A stretch of DNA of 64,000 bases from Halodesulfovibrio sp. (GTDB taxonomy: Bacteria; Desulfobacterota; Desulfovibrionia; Desulfovibrionales; Desulfovibrionaceae): NCBI RefSeq assembly GCF_015482765.1, contig NZ_JADMLB010000051.1:1-64000 (forward strand), written 5' to 3'. This document shows positions 51,763-61,575 of this stretch, in pieces. The stretch's first letter is position 1; each line of letters begins with the position of its first letter. The translations under genes and the position numbers were made by a program. The notes under the pieces were generated by a model. It saw nothing but the letters and a program-made list of their open reading frames with translations. It was not told the DNA's origin and did not search any database.

Positions 51763-52215
51763 ATGCAATCAGACACACTCACTCAAGCGGTTGCAGAGCT
51801 CAGCAAAGAACTCACCATTTCACCCCCGGAGCCTGCCGCGGACGGCAGCGTCACGTTTACATTTTCCAATGATCTGGCTCTAACATGCTTTACCCGCAAC
51901 GGAGCCTTGTACCTGAAAGGGCTGGTTGCACACCTGCCCCACCTATCTCTTTCACAGCTTCAAATTCAGGCATTGTACAAACGCCTCCTGCAAACGTCAT
52001 TGGGGATTATGAAAGAATCCGCAGTGAGCTTGTGCCTTACACCGGACGAGAAAGACATCATCCTCTACCGCCGCATCATTCCCTGTATGCACAAAAGGGT
52101 TTCAATTGTTGATGCAGCAGAAGAGTTTCTGAACCGTCTTGAAATGCTGCGGGCAAAAACAACCGCACCGCAGTATTCACGACCGCCCGATCAAATCATG
52201 TTTATGCGCCCGTAG
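51763..52215 (+). CDS. CesT-like type III chaperone
   Basis: The 150-residue product has a class I chaperone-like pattern (LTQAVAELSKELTISPPEP, VTFTFSNDLALTCFTRNGAL, LYKRLLQTSLGIMKESAVSL). It lies between the tip-like gene and the secretin. It may serve the tip-like protein; no effector gene is adjacent. GAAAGG precedes the start. Confidence 0.6.
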   Translation: MQSDTLTQAVAELSKELTISPPEPAADGSVTFTFSNDLALTCFTRNGALYLKGLVAHLPHLSLSQLQIQALYKRLLQTSLGIMKESAVSLCLTPDEKDIILYRRIIPCMHKRVSIVDAAEEFLNRLEMLRAKTTAPQYSRPPDQIMFMRP

Positions 52216-52252
52216 CACCACAGCCCAACGCACAACCTCTCTCTGGAAGCTT

Positions 52253-54013
52253 ATGAATTCACGCCTCATCAAATTTTTGCTTATGCTCGTGCTCATCGGC
52301 GCACTGTCCCTGCAAGCGAACGGAGAAAATAAAGACTGGCTCAGAAACCCGTTCTATTTTACCGCCAAGAATGACCCGATAAGTCTTCTGCTGGATAATT
52401 TCTGCGCAGCGCAAGGTGTTACCGCCGTTATCAGCCCGCAGATAACCGGCAAGGTAAGTGGAGAATTTATGTTTTCCACGCCCTCTATCTTTCTTGATGT
52501 CATTACCCGAAACAACGGGCTTACATGGTATTTTGACGGCAACAATGCCTATTTCTACACACTTGCCGAAAACGATTCCGCGGTTATCCAATTACGCTGG
52601 CTCACGCCTGCCCGCTTAAAGGCTACCCTAATCGACATGGGGCTCTACGATTCACGTTTCCTCTGGCACGGGCTTCCGGAAGAACGCATTATCTATCTCA
52701 CAGGCCCTCCACGCTATATTCAGCTTATCAGAAACCTCGTAATCAAACTGGAATCCACAGCTTCCAGCGATATGGTTATGCGGGTCTACAAGCTAAACCA
52801 TGCATGGGCAGACGACATTACACTCACCTTTATGGAAAAAGAAATTTCCATCCCCGGTGTTGCTTCCCTGCTTCGAACAATCACAGGAGGCGGAAGCCCT
52901 GCCCCTGTTCCTCGTGTTCAGACCACCAAATCTCTTGGTGTTCTCGAACAAAAAGAACTGGAACGTATAGAAGCCAAGCTTCCTCCTCCAGACACCACAC
53001 AGAACTGGACAAAGGCTGCCCGCATTCTTGCCGACCCACGCCTCAACGCAGTTATTGTCTGGGATTTACGGGAACGCATGCCGTACTACGAACAGGCAAT
53101 TTCACAGCTCGATACACCGGTAGGACTGGTGGAAATTCGCGCTGCCATTGTGGATGTATCAATCAACCGACTGGATGAACTCGGTGTGAGCTGGAATATT
53201 TCCAAAGCTGTTGATGTTGACGCCAAAAAAGGAACCGGCGGCTACGGGACAGTCGGCGGCGCAAACGTCGGAGTTCCACCGGACACAACCAAGTTCTTCA
53301 GCAATGCCGGAAACGGACTGAACCTTACTACCATTTACGCAAACGGCATTGACCAGTTTATGATGCGGGTAAACGCCATTGAATCAGACGGTGATGCCAA
53401 CACCCTTTCACGTCCCGCTGTGCTTACCTTGGATAATGTGCAGGCTATGCTGCAAAAAACAAATACCTTCTACGTAAAGCTGCAAGGGAAGGATGACGTT
53501 GATCTGCACGATGTTACGTACGGAACAGTCCTCAAGGTAACCCCTCACATCATCAATTCGCCTGAAGGTCAGCAGATAAAGCTTGTGGTGAATATAGAAG
53601 ACGGGTCTGAAAACCTTACTGCACGCGGCTCTGACGACATCCCTGTTGTTTCAAGAAGCACCATCAATACACAGGCCATCGTCGGTGAATCACAGGCACT
53701 CGTCATTGGCGGGCATTACTTTGAAAAACGTAAATACAGCGACAGCGGAATCCCCGGATTACGAAAGATCCCCCTGCTGGGGCCGCTGTTTAACAAAGAG
53801 TCATACAACGTAGAACGAGTGGAACGACTGTTTGTTATCTCGCCGCGCATTGTGAATCTCAAAAATCTTGCTGAAATCCAACAGCGCATCAAAGAGGACA
53901 CCTTCAGCAAAAGCATTATCACACCGGATGGTTCAGTTGCTCAAGATCCGGAACCGGATCGAGGCCCTTATGCAGGATGTACCCGCAAAAATATCCGTCC
54001 TGCACATCCGTAA
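52253..54013 (+). CDS. sctC: T3SS outer-membrane secretin SctC
   Basis: The 586-residue product has a signal peptide (LIGALSLQANG), N-domains (FYFTAKNDPISLLLDNFCAA; LTDP-like ILADPRLNAVIVWD), and the secretin domain with VEIRAAIVDVSINRLDELGV and a C-terminal GIPGLRKIPLLGPLFNKES motif. It forms the outer-membrane ring. ATG at 52253 follows CTGGAAG. Confidence 0.95.
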   Translation: MNSRLIKFLLMLVLIGALSLQANGENKDWLRNPFYFTAKNDPISLLLDNFCAAQGVTAVISPQITGKVSGEFMFSTPSIFLDVITRNNGLTWYFDGNNAYFYTLAENDSAVIQLRWLTPARLKATLIDMGLYDSRFLWHGLPEERIIYLTGPPRYIQLIRNLVIKLESTASSDMVMRVYKLNHAWADDITLTFMEKEISIPGVASLLRTITGGGSPAPVPRVQTTKSLGVLEQKELERIEAKLPPPDTTQNWTKAARILADPRLNAVIVWDLRERMPYYEQAISQLDTPVGLVEIRAAIVDVSINRLDELGVSWNISKAVDVDAKKGTGGYGTVGGANVGVPPDTTKFFSNAGNGLNLTTIYANGIDQFMMRVNAIESDGDANTLSRPAVLTLDNVQAMLQKTNTFYVKLQGKDDVDLHDVTYGTVLKVTPHIINSPEGQQIKLVVNIEDGSENLTARGSDDIPVVSRSTINTQAIVGESQALVIGGHYFEKRKYSDSGIPGLRKIPLLGPLFNKESYNVERVERLFVISPRIVNLKNLAEIQQRIKEDTFSKSIITPDGSVAQDPEPDRGPYAGCTRKNIRPAHP

Positions 54014-54069
54014 TGCAAGAAATATTATTCGATTTAACAGCCTCTTACTGCACACCGTAAGGTCACGTT

Positions 54070-55521
54070 ATGACGCAAAAAACAAACCACATTCTTAAAA
54101 TACTTTCCGGCCCTAACACCGGAGCTGAAGTAGCGCTTGCCTATGGTGAATACACCATAGGCAGCGATGATGCCTGTGACATCATTCTTGCTGACAGTGC
54201 CATTGCAGACTGCCATCTGCGTCTCCTTGTGCAGGAGGATACCGTGACTGTCTTTCCACTCGACGGGACAATACTTCGTAACACGCTGCAACTGGATGCA
54301 GACGGCGAAGTCGTGGGAGATTTTATCCCGCTTACCGTCGGCGGAACACACATCTGTTTCGGTCCTGCCAATGAGGCTTGGCCTAACCTGCCTGTGTCTT
54401 CACTGCTTGAAGGAGCCGGTACTCCGGATACAACCCCCTTCGACTCCACCGGAGCCGCTTCGGAAACTCATCCCGCAGATTCTCCCGAGCGTGAAGACAC
54501 AGAGCAGGAACCGGATCAGGAAACACTCCCTCCACTTGAGTTGGTACAGCCGGAACACACTCCCACCCTGCCGAAGCCTGCAAAGTTCTCAAAACGGCAA
54601 CTGTGTACTGCCGCCTGTACCATGATGGTCTTTTTGCTGCTTGCAGGACTGAGCTTTACCGACAACCGCCCACCCTCTGAGCAACTGACAACGCTGTTGG
54701 CGGAAAGCGGGTATTCAGAGCTGAAGGTGAAAACAACTGAAAACGGGGAATTATCTGTTTCCGGCATGGTTCCATCTGAGGACTCACTTCATACATTACA
54801 GCGTGTTATCAAAGAAAAACCTATCAACACAACGCTCGATGTCCACGTGGCAGAATCCTTGGCATCGTCGTTGCAAAACACTGTTATCGAACACGGAATG
54901 GTGCTTCAGGTTTTGCATGTCAGTGACAACATTATTCGCGTCAACGGATATGCCAAGGATGACAACGCGGTACAACGCATAGTTTCCGTCATTGAAACAC
55001 TGCCCGTTGCCCATGCAGACATCAGATACTCACTCACAGACTGGAAAACCTTGAAGCAGGAAGTTGCACGTATCTTAAAAGAGCGTGATCTGCTGACCGC
55101 GCTGACCTTTTCTGCTGAGACATTCACCGTGAACGTTACAGGTGAAATAAGCGAAGCACAGGCTGCCAGCTGGGAAGGAGCTCGTGATGAAATTGCCGAC
55201 CTATTACAGGCTCCGGCTCCGTTTACATCGATTAAGCGTCCTCTGACCACTGAAGAAGGAACCACCTCAGACGGCTCCGGTTCACGCCGCACCCGTTCAG
55301 GAAAAAGCGTCCGCAACGAACTGCTCAGCTGTTCCGCAGTAACGTCTCTAGGATGGATTTCTGTAGAAGGGAAAAGGCTTCGGCGCGCCCGCGTCAGTGG
55401 AAAAGCCTACACCATAGGCTCTAAAACAGCACAGGGATACCGCATTCAAGAAATTACGGATTCGCTGATCGTTCTGTCAAAAAAAACACATACCCTCTAC
55501 TGCCCTGCAGGAGAAAGCTGA
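54070..55521 (+). CDS. sctD: T3SS inner-membrane ring protein SctD
   Basis: The 483-residue product has a cytoplasmic FHA domain (LKILSGPNTGAEVALAYGEY, then TIGSDDACDIILADSAIAD), an acidic linker, one membrane helix (about 181-200: TMMVFLLLAGLSF) and periplasmic ring-building motifs (SELKVKTTENGELSVSGMVP). It shares one base with the next gene. Confidence 0.92.
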   Translation: MTQKTNHILKILSGPNTGAEVALAYGEYTIGSDDACDIILADSAIADCHLRLLVQEDTVTVFPLDGTILRNTLQLDADGEVVGDFIPLTVGGTHICFGPANEAWPNLPVSSLLEGAGTPDTTPFDSTGAASETHPADSPEREDTEQEPDQETLPPLELVQPEHTPTLPKPAKFSKRQLCTAACTMMVFLLLAGLSFTDNRPPSEQLTTLLAESGYSELKVKTTENGELSVSGMVPSEDSLHTLQRVIKEKPINTTLDVHVAESLASSLQNTVIEHGMVLQVLHVSDNIIRVNGYAKDDNAVQRIVSVIETLPVAHADIRYSLTDWKTLKQEVARILKERDLLTALTFSAETFTVNVTGEISEAQAASWEGARDEIADLLQAPAPFTSIKRPLTTEEGTTSDGSGSRRTRSGKSVRNELLSCSAVTSLGWISVEGKRLRRARVSGKAYTIGSKTAQGYRIQEITDSLIVLSKKTHTLYCPAGES

Positions 55522-55754
55522 TGCACATTTTTGAAGAAAACTTCGACCTCGAAAAAGCTCTGTTCGAAGACACGGAAGGCAGCACGCTGCGGCTGGTAAA
55601 AGACGGCTTGCAGGAAGGACTGCACACAACCCGTAAAAACATCGATAAAGGCCTTTCGCCGGACGATTTCACACGGGCGCAGGCACTCAAACAGGCTTTT
55701 GAAGCTGCCGAAGTTGTCGTTGAAACCAGCTGGAAGAACTACCGCCTCCCGTAG
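55521..55754 (+). CDS. YscE/EscE-like needle co-chaperone
   Basis: 77 helical residues (FDLEKALFEDTEGSTLRLVK; RAQALKQAFEAAEVVVETSW). It lies between sctD and the needle gene with a YscG-like TPR gene after it, the same order as yscD-E-F-G in Yersinia. YscE and YscG jointly hold the needle subunit. The call rests on size and order. Confidence 0.7.
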   Translation: MHIFEENFDLEKALFEDTEGSTLRLVKDGLQEGLHTTRKNIDKGLSPDDFTRAQALKQAFEAAEVVVETSWKNYRLP

Positions 55755-55790
55755 CCGGAGCCTTTCAAGCACAACACAAGGAGAGTTACC

Positions 55791-56006
55791 ATGACCATGT
55801 CCAACAGTATTTCAAACAGTCTCTTCAGCACCATCAAAGCAAAAAGCAACGATGTTGCCGAGTTCTCCAAAAAAGAAAACTTGAGCGAAACAGACATGAT
55901 CAAATTCAACATGTCCGCCAGTAAATACCAAATGATGGTTTCGCTGACTGCAAACCTTGTAAAAAACCTGACCGAAACAGAAAAGCAAGTCGCCAACAAA
56001 ATGTAG
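55791..56006 (+). CDS. sctF: T3SS needle subunit SctF
   Basis: The 71-residue product has the two-helix needle pattern with KYQMMVSLTANLVKNLTETE at the C-terminus. AAGGAGAG precedes the start. Confidence 0.9.
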   Translation: MTMSNSISNSLFSTIKAKSNDVAEFSKKENLSETDMIKFNMSASKYQMMVSLTANLVKNLTETEKQVANKM

Positions 56007-56022
56007 GCACAGGAGTCACGGC

Positions 56023-56397
56023 GTGGAAATAGACGGTTCTTACAGAAAATTGCTCGGTAAAAGCGGCTTTCTTGCACTCAAACAAGGAATGCACAAAGAG
56101 GCAGGCATTATCTTTGATGCTCTGGCACTCACTGCGCCGGATAATCCGGCTCCTATTCTGGGGCAGGCAATGGTGCAGATGAACATGCGGCGCTACGCTG
56201 AAGCAGTCAGCACAATTGAAAACAACGCCCTTGCCAAAGACAAGAATAACCTCATGAGCCAAGCCTACCTTGGCCTTGCATTGTTTCTTAACGAACAGAC
56301 AGCTCGGGCAAAAGCCGTTTTGAATGAAGTAACAGCGCAGAAGGAAGATCCGGCAGCGCAGCAACTGGCAAAAGCGTTACTTGCTGAAATGAAGTAA
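56023..56397 (+). CDS. YscG-like TPR needle chaperone
   Basis: 124 residues with TPR-type helices (FLALKQGMHKEAGIIFDALA; GQAMVQMNMRRYAEAVSTIE; YLGLALFLNEQTARAKAVLN). It starts with GTG behind AGGAG. It follows the needle gene as yscG does and would bind SctF with the YscE-like protein. Confidence 0.82.
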   Translation: MEIDGSYRKLLGKSGFLALKQGMHKEAGIIFDALALTAPDNPAPILGQAMVQMNMRRYAEAVSTIENNALAKDKNNLMSQAYLGLALFLNEQTARAKAVLNEVTAQKEDPAAQQLAKALLAEMK

Positions 56398-56415
56398 CCT
56401 TCAAGGAGATACCAT

Positions 56416-56877
56416 ATGCATGAAGTAACAGCCCGTCAGGCTCTGGAGGCTATCCGTCAAGCTGCGGAAAAGCAGTCCACAGGGCCGGGAAAAGCACATG
56501 AAACAGACATCTCCCGTTTTCAGGATGTGATGAAACAGGACAGCGTTCAGGAAGCCTCTGCCCCGTCTCAACTTCACGCTGAGGAATCCCTTCAGGCAGA
56601 GCAGATTGAATCCATTAATACTGCGGAACACGCTGTTGCAGTTACAGACGCAGAGGCAACGCAGGGAAATAAGATTCTCGACAATCTGGATAAGATGAGC
56701 TGCGAATTTAAAGACCTTAAAGCCTCTATTGATAAATCAGCCGAAAACCATGGGGAAATGGGCGACATTATCCGTCTGCAAATGCAGGTGGCAGAAGTGA
56801 CGACCAACCAGACCCTTGTGGGTAAAACCGGCGAGAAAAGCGGACAAGGTGTAAACCAGCTTGTTCGTGGACAGTAG
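56416..56877 (+). CDS. sctI: T3SS inner rod protein SctI
   Basis: The 153-residue product has a variable acidic N-terminus and a conserved helical end (IIRLQMQVAEVTTNQTLVGK, SGQGVNQLVRGQ) typical of SctI. It lies directly before sctJ. AAGGAGATA precedes the start. Confidence 0.87.
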   Translation: MHEVTARQALEAIRQAAEKQSTGPGKAHETDISRFQDVMKQDSVQEASAPSQLHAEESLQAEQIESINTAEHAVAVTDAEATQGNKILDNLDKMSCEFKDLKASIDKSAENHGEMGDIIRLQMQVAEVTTNQTLVGKTGEKSGQGVNQLVRGQ

Positions 56878-56889
56878 CCTTTCTGTTTT

Positions 56890-57702
56890 ATGAGCACGTT
56901 AACTATGCCTACTCTTTCTACCCGTTCTACACGCCGTACCAACGGTATGTTCTGTACACTGCTTCGTATGTTGTGCTGCCTTTTACTGCTCCTGTCTCTC
57001 ACGGGCTGTCAGGAGCAGTTCTACACAGGATTGGCAGAACAAGATGCTAACGAAATTTTAGCCCTTCTTCTCGATCGCGGTGTGGATGCCCGCAAAGAGG
57101 CAGGAGAAAAAGGCACATGGAATCTTACGGTTGAACGGGATCAAATTGCCGGAAGCATGGATTTGCTTGAAAAAAACGGTCTGCCCCGCACCCGTTATGA
57201 CAACATGGGTAAAATCTTTAAAAAAGACGGCATTATCTCGTCGCCACTGGAAGAAAAAGCCCGCTTCATCTACGCCCTGTCACAGGAAGTTGCAGGAACA
57301 ATCGCTCAGATAGACGGCGTACTTGCTGCGCGTGTGCACCTTGTTCTTCAGGAAGAAGATGCCCTTGGTGAACGTATCACGCCTGCGTCTGCATCCATTT
57401 TCATAAAACATCGTCGAGATGTTGAAATGCTGGGCAAAACACGCCAAATCAAAAAACTGGTGGAAAACAGCATTCAAGGGCTTAAATACGAATCAATTTC
57501 CGCGTTTCTTTTCCCTGCATCGCCACCCATTGCTACAAACAAACTCCCCTACGCCTCTGTTGCGGGATTGCATGTGGCACCGGATTCTGTAGGCACAGTA
57601 CAACTGCTGTTCGCTGCTATTGCTCTGCTCCTCTGCCTTTTGGGAACAAGCTGTTTCCACCTCTACAAACGTAGACAGGATACCGTTACAGAGGAGGCAT
57701 AA
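56890..57702 (+). CDS. sctJ: T3SS inner-membrane ring lipoprotein SctJ
   Basis: Up to 270 residues. Lipobox LSLTGC, then the SctJ/PrgK domains: FYTGLAEQDANEILALLLDR, EKARFIYALSQEVAGTIAQI and GVLAARVHLVLQEEDALGER. A C-terminal membrane helix (LLFAAIALLLCLLGTSCF) follows. The start is uncertain; 56890 gives a long pre-signal region, and the ATG at 56947 (MFCTLLRM) is a good alternative. Shares one base with sctK. Confidence 0.93.
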   Translation: MSTLTMPTLSTRSTRRTNGMFCTLLRMLCCLLLLLSLTGCQEQFYTGLAEQDANEILALLLDRGVDARKEAGEKGTWNLTVERDQIAGSMDLLEKNGLPRTRYDNMGKIFKKDGIISSPLEEKARFIYALSQEVAGTIAQIDGVLAARVHLVLQEEDALGERITPASASIFIKHRRDVEMLGKTRQIKKLVENSIQGLKYESISAFLFPASPPIATNKLPYASVAGLHVAPDSVGTVQLLFAAIALLLCLLGTSCFHLYKRRQDTVTEEA

Positions 57703-58451
57703 TGGGAAAAGCGTTCTTAAAGAGCACCATAAAAACCAATGCTCCTCTCATGGAAGCCATTATTGCGTTCCATAGCCGAAAAATCGAAGGAGTTCTGACA
57801 GACCCGTATCTGTCCAACAGCCTTTCACCTGTGGGAAAATATGTTCATGCCAGCGGCGCACTGAACGTGATGTTACGCTCCCGTCGCGCACGGCAACGCC
57901 TCACAACCAATTTACACGACCTGACGACAAACCTACCGGAAACATGGTTTCTGGAATTTATGGAACCGCAGTCGCGTCTGGCATTACTGGAACCGGACAC
58001 CCTGCGTATGCTGGCAGACTATCTGGGGCTTACTCTGAACGCGGGAACCATTGCCCGCACCATAGTAAAATCCCACGTTGTCAGCATCAAAAAGCAATTC
58101 GGTAAAAAGGGCTACCTGTTCGCCATCAAACGCGCTCCGTTTCTGCTGAGTGACAATGCAGAGCTTTCGGCGCTGGCAAGTGCATTAGCTCTCCCAGACA
58201 CCCCCTCAACGGCAGACAGTGAAACATCATTGGCACACCGCATACGCACACAAGGACAACTTGGCATTGCCCTGTGCCTTACGAATGAAGCCCCGCACCT
58301 TACGCAGTGGCTTTCTGTTTCTTTGCCGAAAGCCATGCTTCAGACACACTCCATCGAACTCGGCTCCTCAGACAAATCAACACTCTGGAAAACCGTCTAC
58401 CGACTTTTGACGAAGGAGGTTGCACCGCAATGGGCTCCGTGTTTCGCATAA
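57702..58451 (+). CDS. sctK: T3SS sorting-platform adaptor SctK
   Basis: The 249-residue cytosolic product fits SctK by position between sctJ and sctL and by the patterns PETWFLEFMEPQSRLALLEP and LRMLADYLGLTLNAG. SctK family sequences are variable. Its end overlaps sctL by 22 bases. Confidence 0.82.
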   Translation: MGKAFLKSTIKTNAPLMEAIIAFHSRKIEGVLTDPYLSNSLSPVGKYVHASGALNVMLRSRRARQRLTTNLHDLTTNLPETWFLEFMEPQSRLALLEPDTLRMLADYLGLTLNAGTIARTIVKSHVVSIKKQFGKKGYLFAIKRAPFLLSDNAELSALASALALPDTPSTADSETSLAHRIRTQGQLGIALCLTNEAPHLTQWLSVSLPKAMLQTHSIELGSSDKSTLWKTVYRLLTKEVAPQWAPCFA

Positions 58452-59056
58452 CAAACGATACCATCCACCCTCTGCCCGGGAAAAAAGTCATCAAAGCAGA
58501 TGAGTATGCCACGCTTGTAGAAGCACAGCAGATCATCACGGATGCCCGTACCCGTGCAGACGCTATCCTCAGCGAAGCGCAGCAGCATTACGAAAACGAA
58601 CGTAAACGCGGCTACGAAGACGGCTTGATCGAAGGGAAAATGAATATGGCTGAGCATATGATGGAAAACATCGCCAGCAGCGTGGATTATCTGGAACGCA
58701 TGGAAAGCACGATTGTTGATCTGGTTATGCAGTCACTGCGAAAAATTTTGCACGATATGGACGATCATGAACGTACCCAAAAGGTTGTGCATAAGGCGCT
58801 GAGCTACGTTCGGGCAGAAAAAAAGGTCGTACTCAAAGTTTCACCGGAAGACATTGAAACTGTGCGTGGCAGTCTGGATGATCTTCTGCGGGATTATCCG
58901 GCAATACGATTTCTTGATGTCGCCGCAGATGCGCGCCTTTCCAAAGGAGCCTGTATTCTGGAAAGCGATATGGGCGTGGTGGATGCCGGTATTGAAACAC
59001 AACTTGCAGCCATCGAACGTGCTTTTCACAGCCACTTAAACAAGGACAAAGGCTGA
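58430..59056 (+). CDS. sctL: T3SS stator protein SctL
   Basis: The 208-residue product resembles SctL/FliH: coiled coil ([20 protein letters not shown]), [17 protein letters not shown], and a C-terminal ring-binding part ([20 protein letters not shown]). It regulates and anchors the ATPase. ATG at 58430 follows GAAGGAGG; earlier in-frame starts inside sctK are rejected. Confidence 0.9.
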   Translation: MGSVFRITNDTIHPLPGKKVIKADEYATLVEAQQIITDARTRADAILSEAQQHYENERKRGYEDGLIEGKMNMAEHMMENIASSVDYLERMESTIVDLVMQSLRKILHDMDDHERTQKVVHKALSYVRAEKKVVLKVSPEDIETVRGSLDDLLRDYPAIRFLDVAADARLSKGACILESDMGVVDAGIETQLAAIERAFHSHLNKDKG

Positions 59057-60372
59057 TGAGTCTGGATTATATACCGGAGATTCTGCACGACGCACTCCGC
59101 GCCAATGTCCCTGTAGAAGTCAAAGGACGCGTTGTTCAAGTGGTAGGAACTATCGTGCGTGCGGTGGTTCCGGGGGTACGTGTGGGAGAAATCTGTACTC
59201 TCAAAAACCCGTGGGATGAATGGGAACTTAAAGCCGAGGTTGTAGGTTTTTCCAAAGAAGCTGCACTGCTTACCCCGCTGGGAGATATTCAAGGTATCTC
59301 CTCCGCAACGGAGGTTATTCCGTCCGGCTCAGTGCATATGGTTCCGGTGGGAGACGCACTGCTCGGTCGTGTGCTGGATGGTCTGGGCAATCCCATAGAC
59401 GGAGGCGCAGCGCTTACTCCAAGTGCCTATTATCCCGTGTACGCAGAACCGCCCAACCCTATGACACGCCGAATCATCAACACCCCTGTAAGCCTCGGGC
59501 TGCGGGTTCTGGATGGACTGCTTACCTGCGGCGAAGGGCAGCGTATGGGCATTTTTGCAGCTGCGGGCGGCGGTAAATCCACCCTGCTTTCCTGCCTCGT
59601 AAAAGGGGCGGACGTAGACGTAACCGTCATCGCTCTGGTGGGTGAACGCGGACGTGAGGTGCGTGAATTTATTGAACACGACCTTGGCGAGGAAGGATTA
59701 AAAAAGTCGGTACTGGTTGTTTCAACCTCTGACCGCTCTTCCATGGAACGCCTCAAGGCGGCATATGTCGCCACTGCCATTGCAGAATATTTTCGAGACC
59801 AAGGCAAGCGCGTGCTGCTGCTTATGGACTCTGTCACCCGCTTCGGCCGAGCATTGCGTGAAATCGGTCTGGCAGCAGGAGAACCGCCTACAAGACGCGG
59901 TTTTCCCCCTTCTGTTTTCTCCAGTCTGCCACGACTTATGGAACGCGCGGGAAACTCGGACAAAGGCTCCATCACAGCCTTATACACCGTACTGCTAGAA
60001 GGTGATGACATGACCGAACCGATTGCGGACGAAACACGCTCGATTCTGGACGGACACATCATTCTTTCACGCAAACTTGCCGCAGCAAACCACTATCCGG
60101 CAATTGATGTGCTTGCCAGTACCAGTCGCGTCATGAATGCCATTGTAGATTCAGAACACAAAGCGCTTTCCAACCGCCTGCGCACGCTCATGGCAAAGTA
60201 TCAGGAAGTGGAACTGCTCGTACAGATCGGGGAATACAAAGAAGGCAGCGATGCCGAAGCGGACGAAGCAATTGAAAAGCTTTCCCGTATCAACGCATAC
60301 ATCAAACAGGGAATGGACGAGCGGGTAACATTTACCGAATCGCTCGATGCGTTACGGGACATTATAGGATGA
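59056..60372 (+). CDS. sctN: T3SS ATPase SctN
   Basis: The 438-residue hexameric ATPase unfolds substrates and strips chaperones. Walker [14 protein letters not shown] (about 172-184), [19 protein letters not shown], Walker [19 protein letters not shown], and [18 protein letters not shown] are all intact. It overlaps sctL by one base and sctO by four. Confidence 0.97.
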   Translation: MSLDYIPEILHDALRANVPVEVKGRVVQVVGTIVRAVVPGVRVGEICTLKNPWDEWELKAEVVGFSKEAALLTPLGDIQGISSATEVIPSGSVHMVPVGDALLGRVLDGLGNPIDGGAALTPSAYYPVYAEPPNPMTRRIINTPVSLGLRVLDGLLTCGEGQRMGIFAAAGGGKSTLLSCLVKGADVDVTVIALVGERGREVREFIEHDLGEEGLKKSVLVVSTSDRSSMERLKAAYVATAIAEYFRDQGKRVLLLMDSVTRFGRALREIGLAAGEPPTRRGFPPSVFSSLPRLMERAGNSDKGSITALYTVLLEGDDMTEPIADETRSILDGHIILSRKLAAANHYPAIDVLASTSRVMNAIVDSEHKALSNRLRTLMAKYQEVELLVQIGEYKEGSDAEADEAIEKLSRINAYIKQGMDERVTFTESLDALRDIIG

Positions 60373-60848
60373 CCGGATATCCACTGGCTGCGCTGCTTCG
60401 TGTTCGTGTTTTTCGTGAAAAAGCTGCTGCCCTTGAAATTACCCGCTGTGCTCAAAAGCTGGAAGAAGCACGGCAGGCATGCAAACAGCGCGAACAGGAA
60501 CTGATTCAATATCGGGAATGGCGCATCAAAGAAGAAACCAGACTGTTTGAGGCAATTCATAACGAAACCGTCTCAATGGAAGAAGTAGAACGCTACAAAC
60601 AAGCTCTGCTCTCCCTACGAGGAGAGGAAGTGCAGCACGAAGAACGGATTCTGGAAAGCAAAGAGCACATACGAGAGTGTGAGGAAGCTTTGCAGGACGC
60701 GCGAAAACATCACATGGAAGCCATGAAGAACCAGCGAAAAATTGAAGAGCATAAAAAGCGTTGGCAGCAAGAAGAAAAGCTACGGCTGGAACGGGCTGAA
60801 GAAGCGGAACTGGAAGAATTTTCAAGCAAATCTCTTCTCGTTGACTAG
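60369..60848 (+). CDS. sctO: T3SS central stalk protein SctO
   Basis: 159 residues, nearly all a two-strand antiparallel coiled coil with many Glu/Lys/Arg ([20 protein letters not shown]), like SctO/FliJ. It lies between sctN and sctP, the normal place. Confidence 0.88.
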   Translation: MTGYPLAALLRVRVFREKAAALEITRCAQKLEEARQACKQREQELIQYREWRIKEETRLFEAIHNETVSMEEVERYKQALLSLRGEEVQHEERILESKEHIRECEEALQDARKHHMEAMKNQRKIEEHKKRWQQEEKLRLERAEEAELEEFSSKSLLVD

Positions 60849-60916
60849 CCTTTCTGCACACAGGCGAACCTTGGTACAACCGGAACCTACTCCATATTTT
60901 TTACAGGAACAAATGT

Positions 60917-61564
60917 ATGACCGGAACAAAAGTTCACACCGCATCAACTGAACCTCAAAAAGCACGGCAAACTTCAAGTGCTTCTGAACGGACAGCTTCA
61001 AGTGCCGACACAGAACGTTTCCGGCACAGCGTCCGGTCTTCCTCAACCAACTCCGGTGCAAACAATTCCGGTTCTCGCGAAAAAAAGGAACAAACGTCCG
61101 AAACGGACACCAGCCAGCAGCTCTCACAAACGCCATCTCTTCATCAAACCGCAGGAGACGCAATTTTACGCGGTCTGCAAGGTTCCCAGTCAGCCCCCGC
61201 CGCAACCGGAGCTATGGCTAACCCCGATGCAGATGCTGCACAAAACATAGTTGACCGCATCCTTGTCTCTACCCACACAGCAGACGGGAGCAACGAAATT
61301 CGCATCCAACTCAAAGAAGATATTCTGCAAGGCACCGAAATACGCCTGAACAAAACCGAAGGCCACCTTTCCGTAGCTCTTGTTACCAACGATACTAACT
61401 CGCATGCATTTTTAGCTTCGCACAAGCACGGCTTGCAGGAACAGCTTTGCAAAAATTTCGACAACCGTGTGGATGTTCAGCTCATCTTTGACGAGCAGGG
61501 AGAACCGCACGACGGTCGCTCCCGTCAGCAACGCAATCTGTATGACGAAATAGAAGACAGCTAG
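60917..61564 (+). CDS. sctP: T3SS needle-length regulator SctP
   Basis: The 215-residue product has a disordered Ser/Thr/Gln-rich first half and a folded C-terminal part (EIRIQLKEDILQGTEIRLNK; LQEQLCKNFDNRVDVQLIFD), the T3S4-like substrate switch domain. It controls needle length and the change to translocator secretion. Recognition rests on layout and position. Confidence 0.78.
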   Translation: MTGTKVHTASTEPQKARQTSSASERTASSADTERFRHSVRSSSTNSGANNSGSREKKEQTSETDTSQQLSQTPSLHQTAGDAILRGLQGSQSAPAATGAMANPDADAAQNIVDRILVSTHTADGSNEIRIQLKEDILQGTEIRLNKTEGHLSVALVTNDTNSHAFLASHKHGLQEQLCKNFDNRVDVQLIFDEQGEPHDGRSRQQRNLYDEIEDS

Positions 61565-61575
61565 CGGATACCACG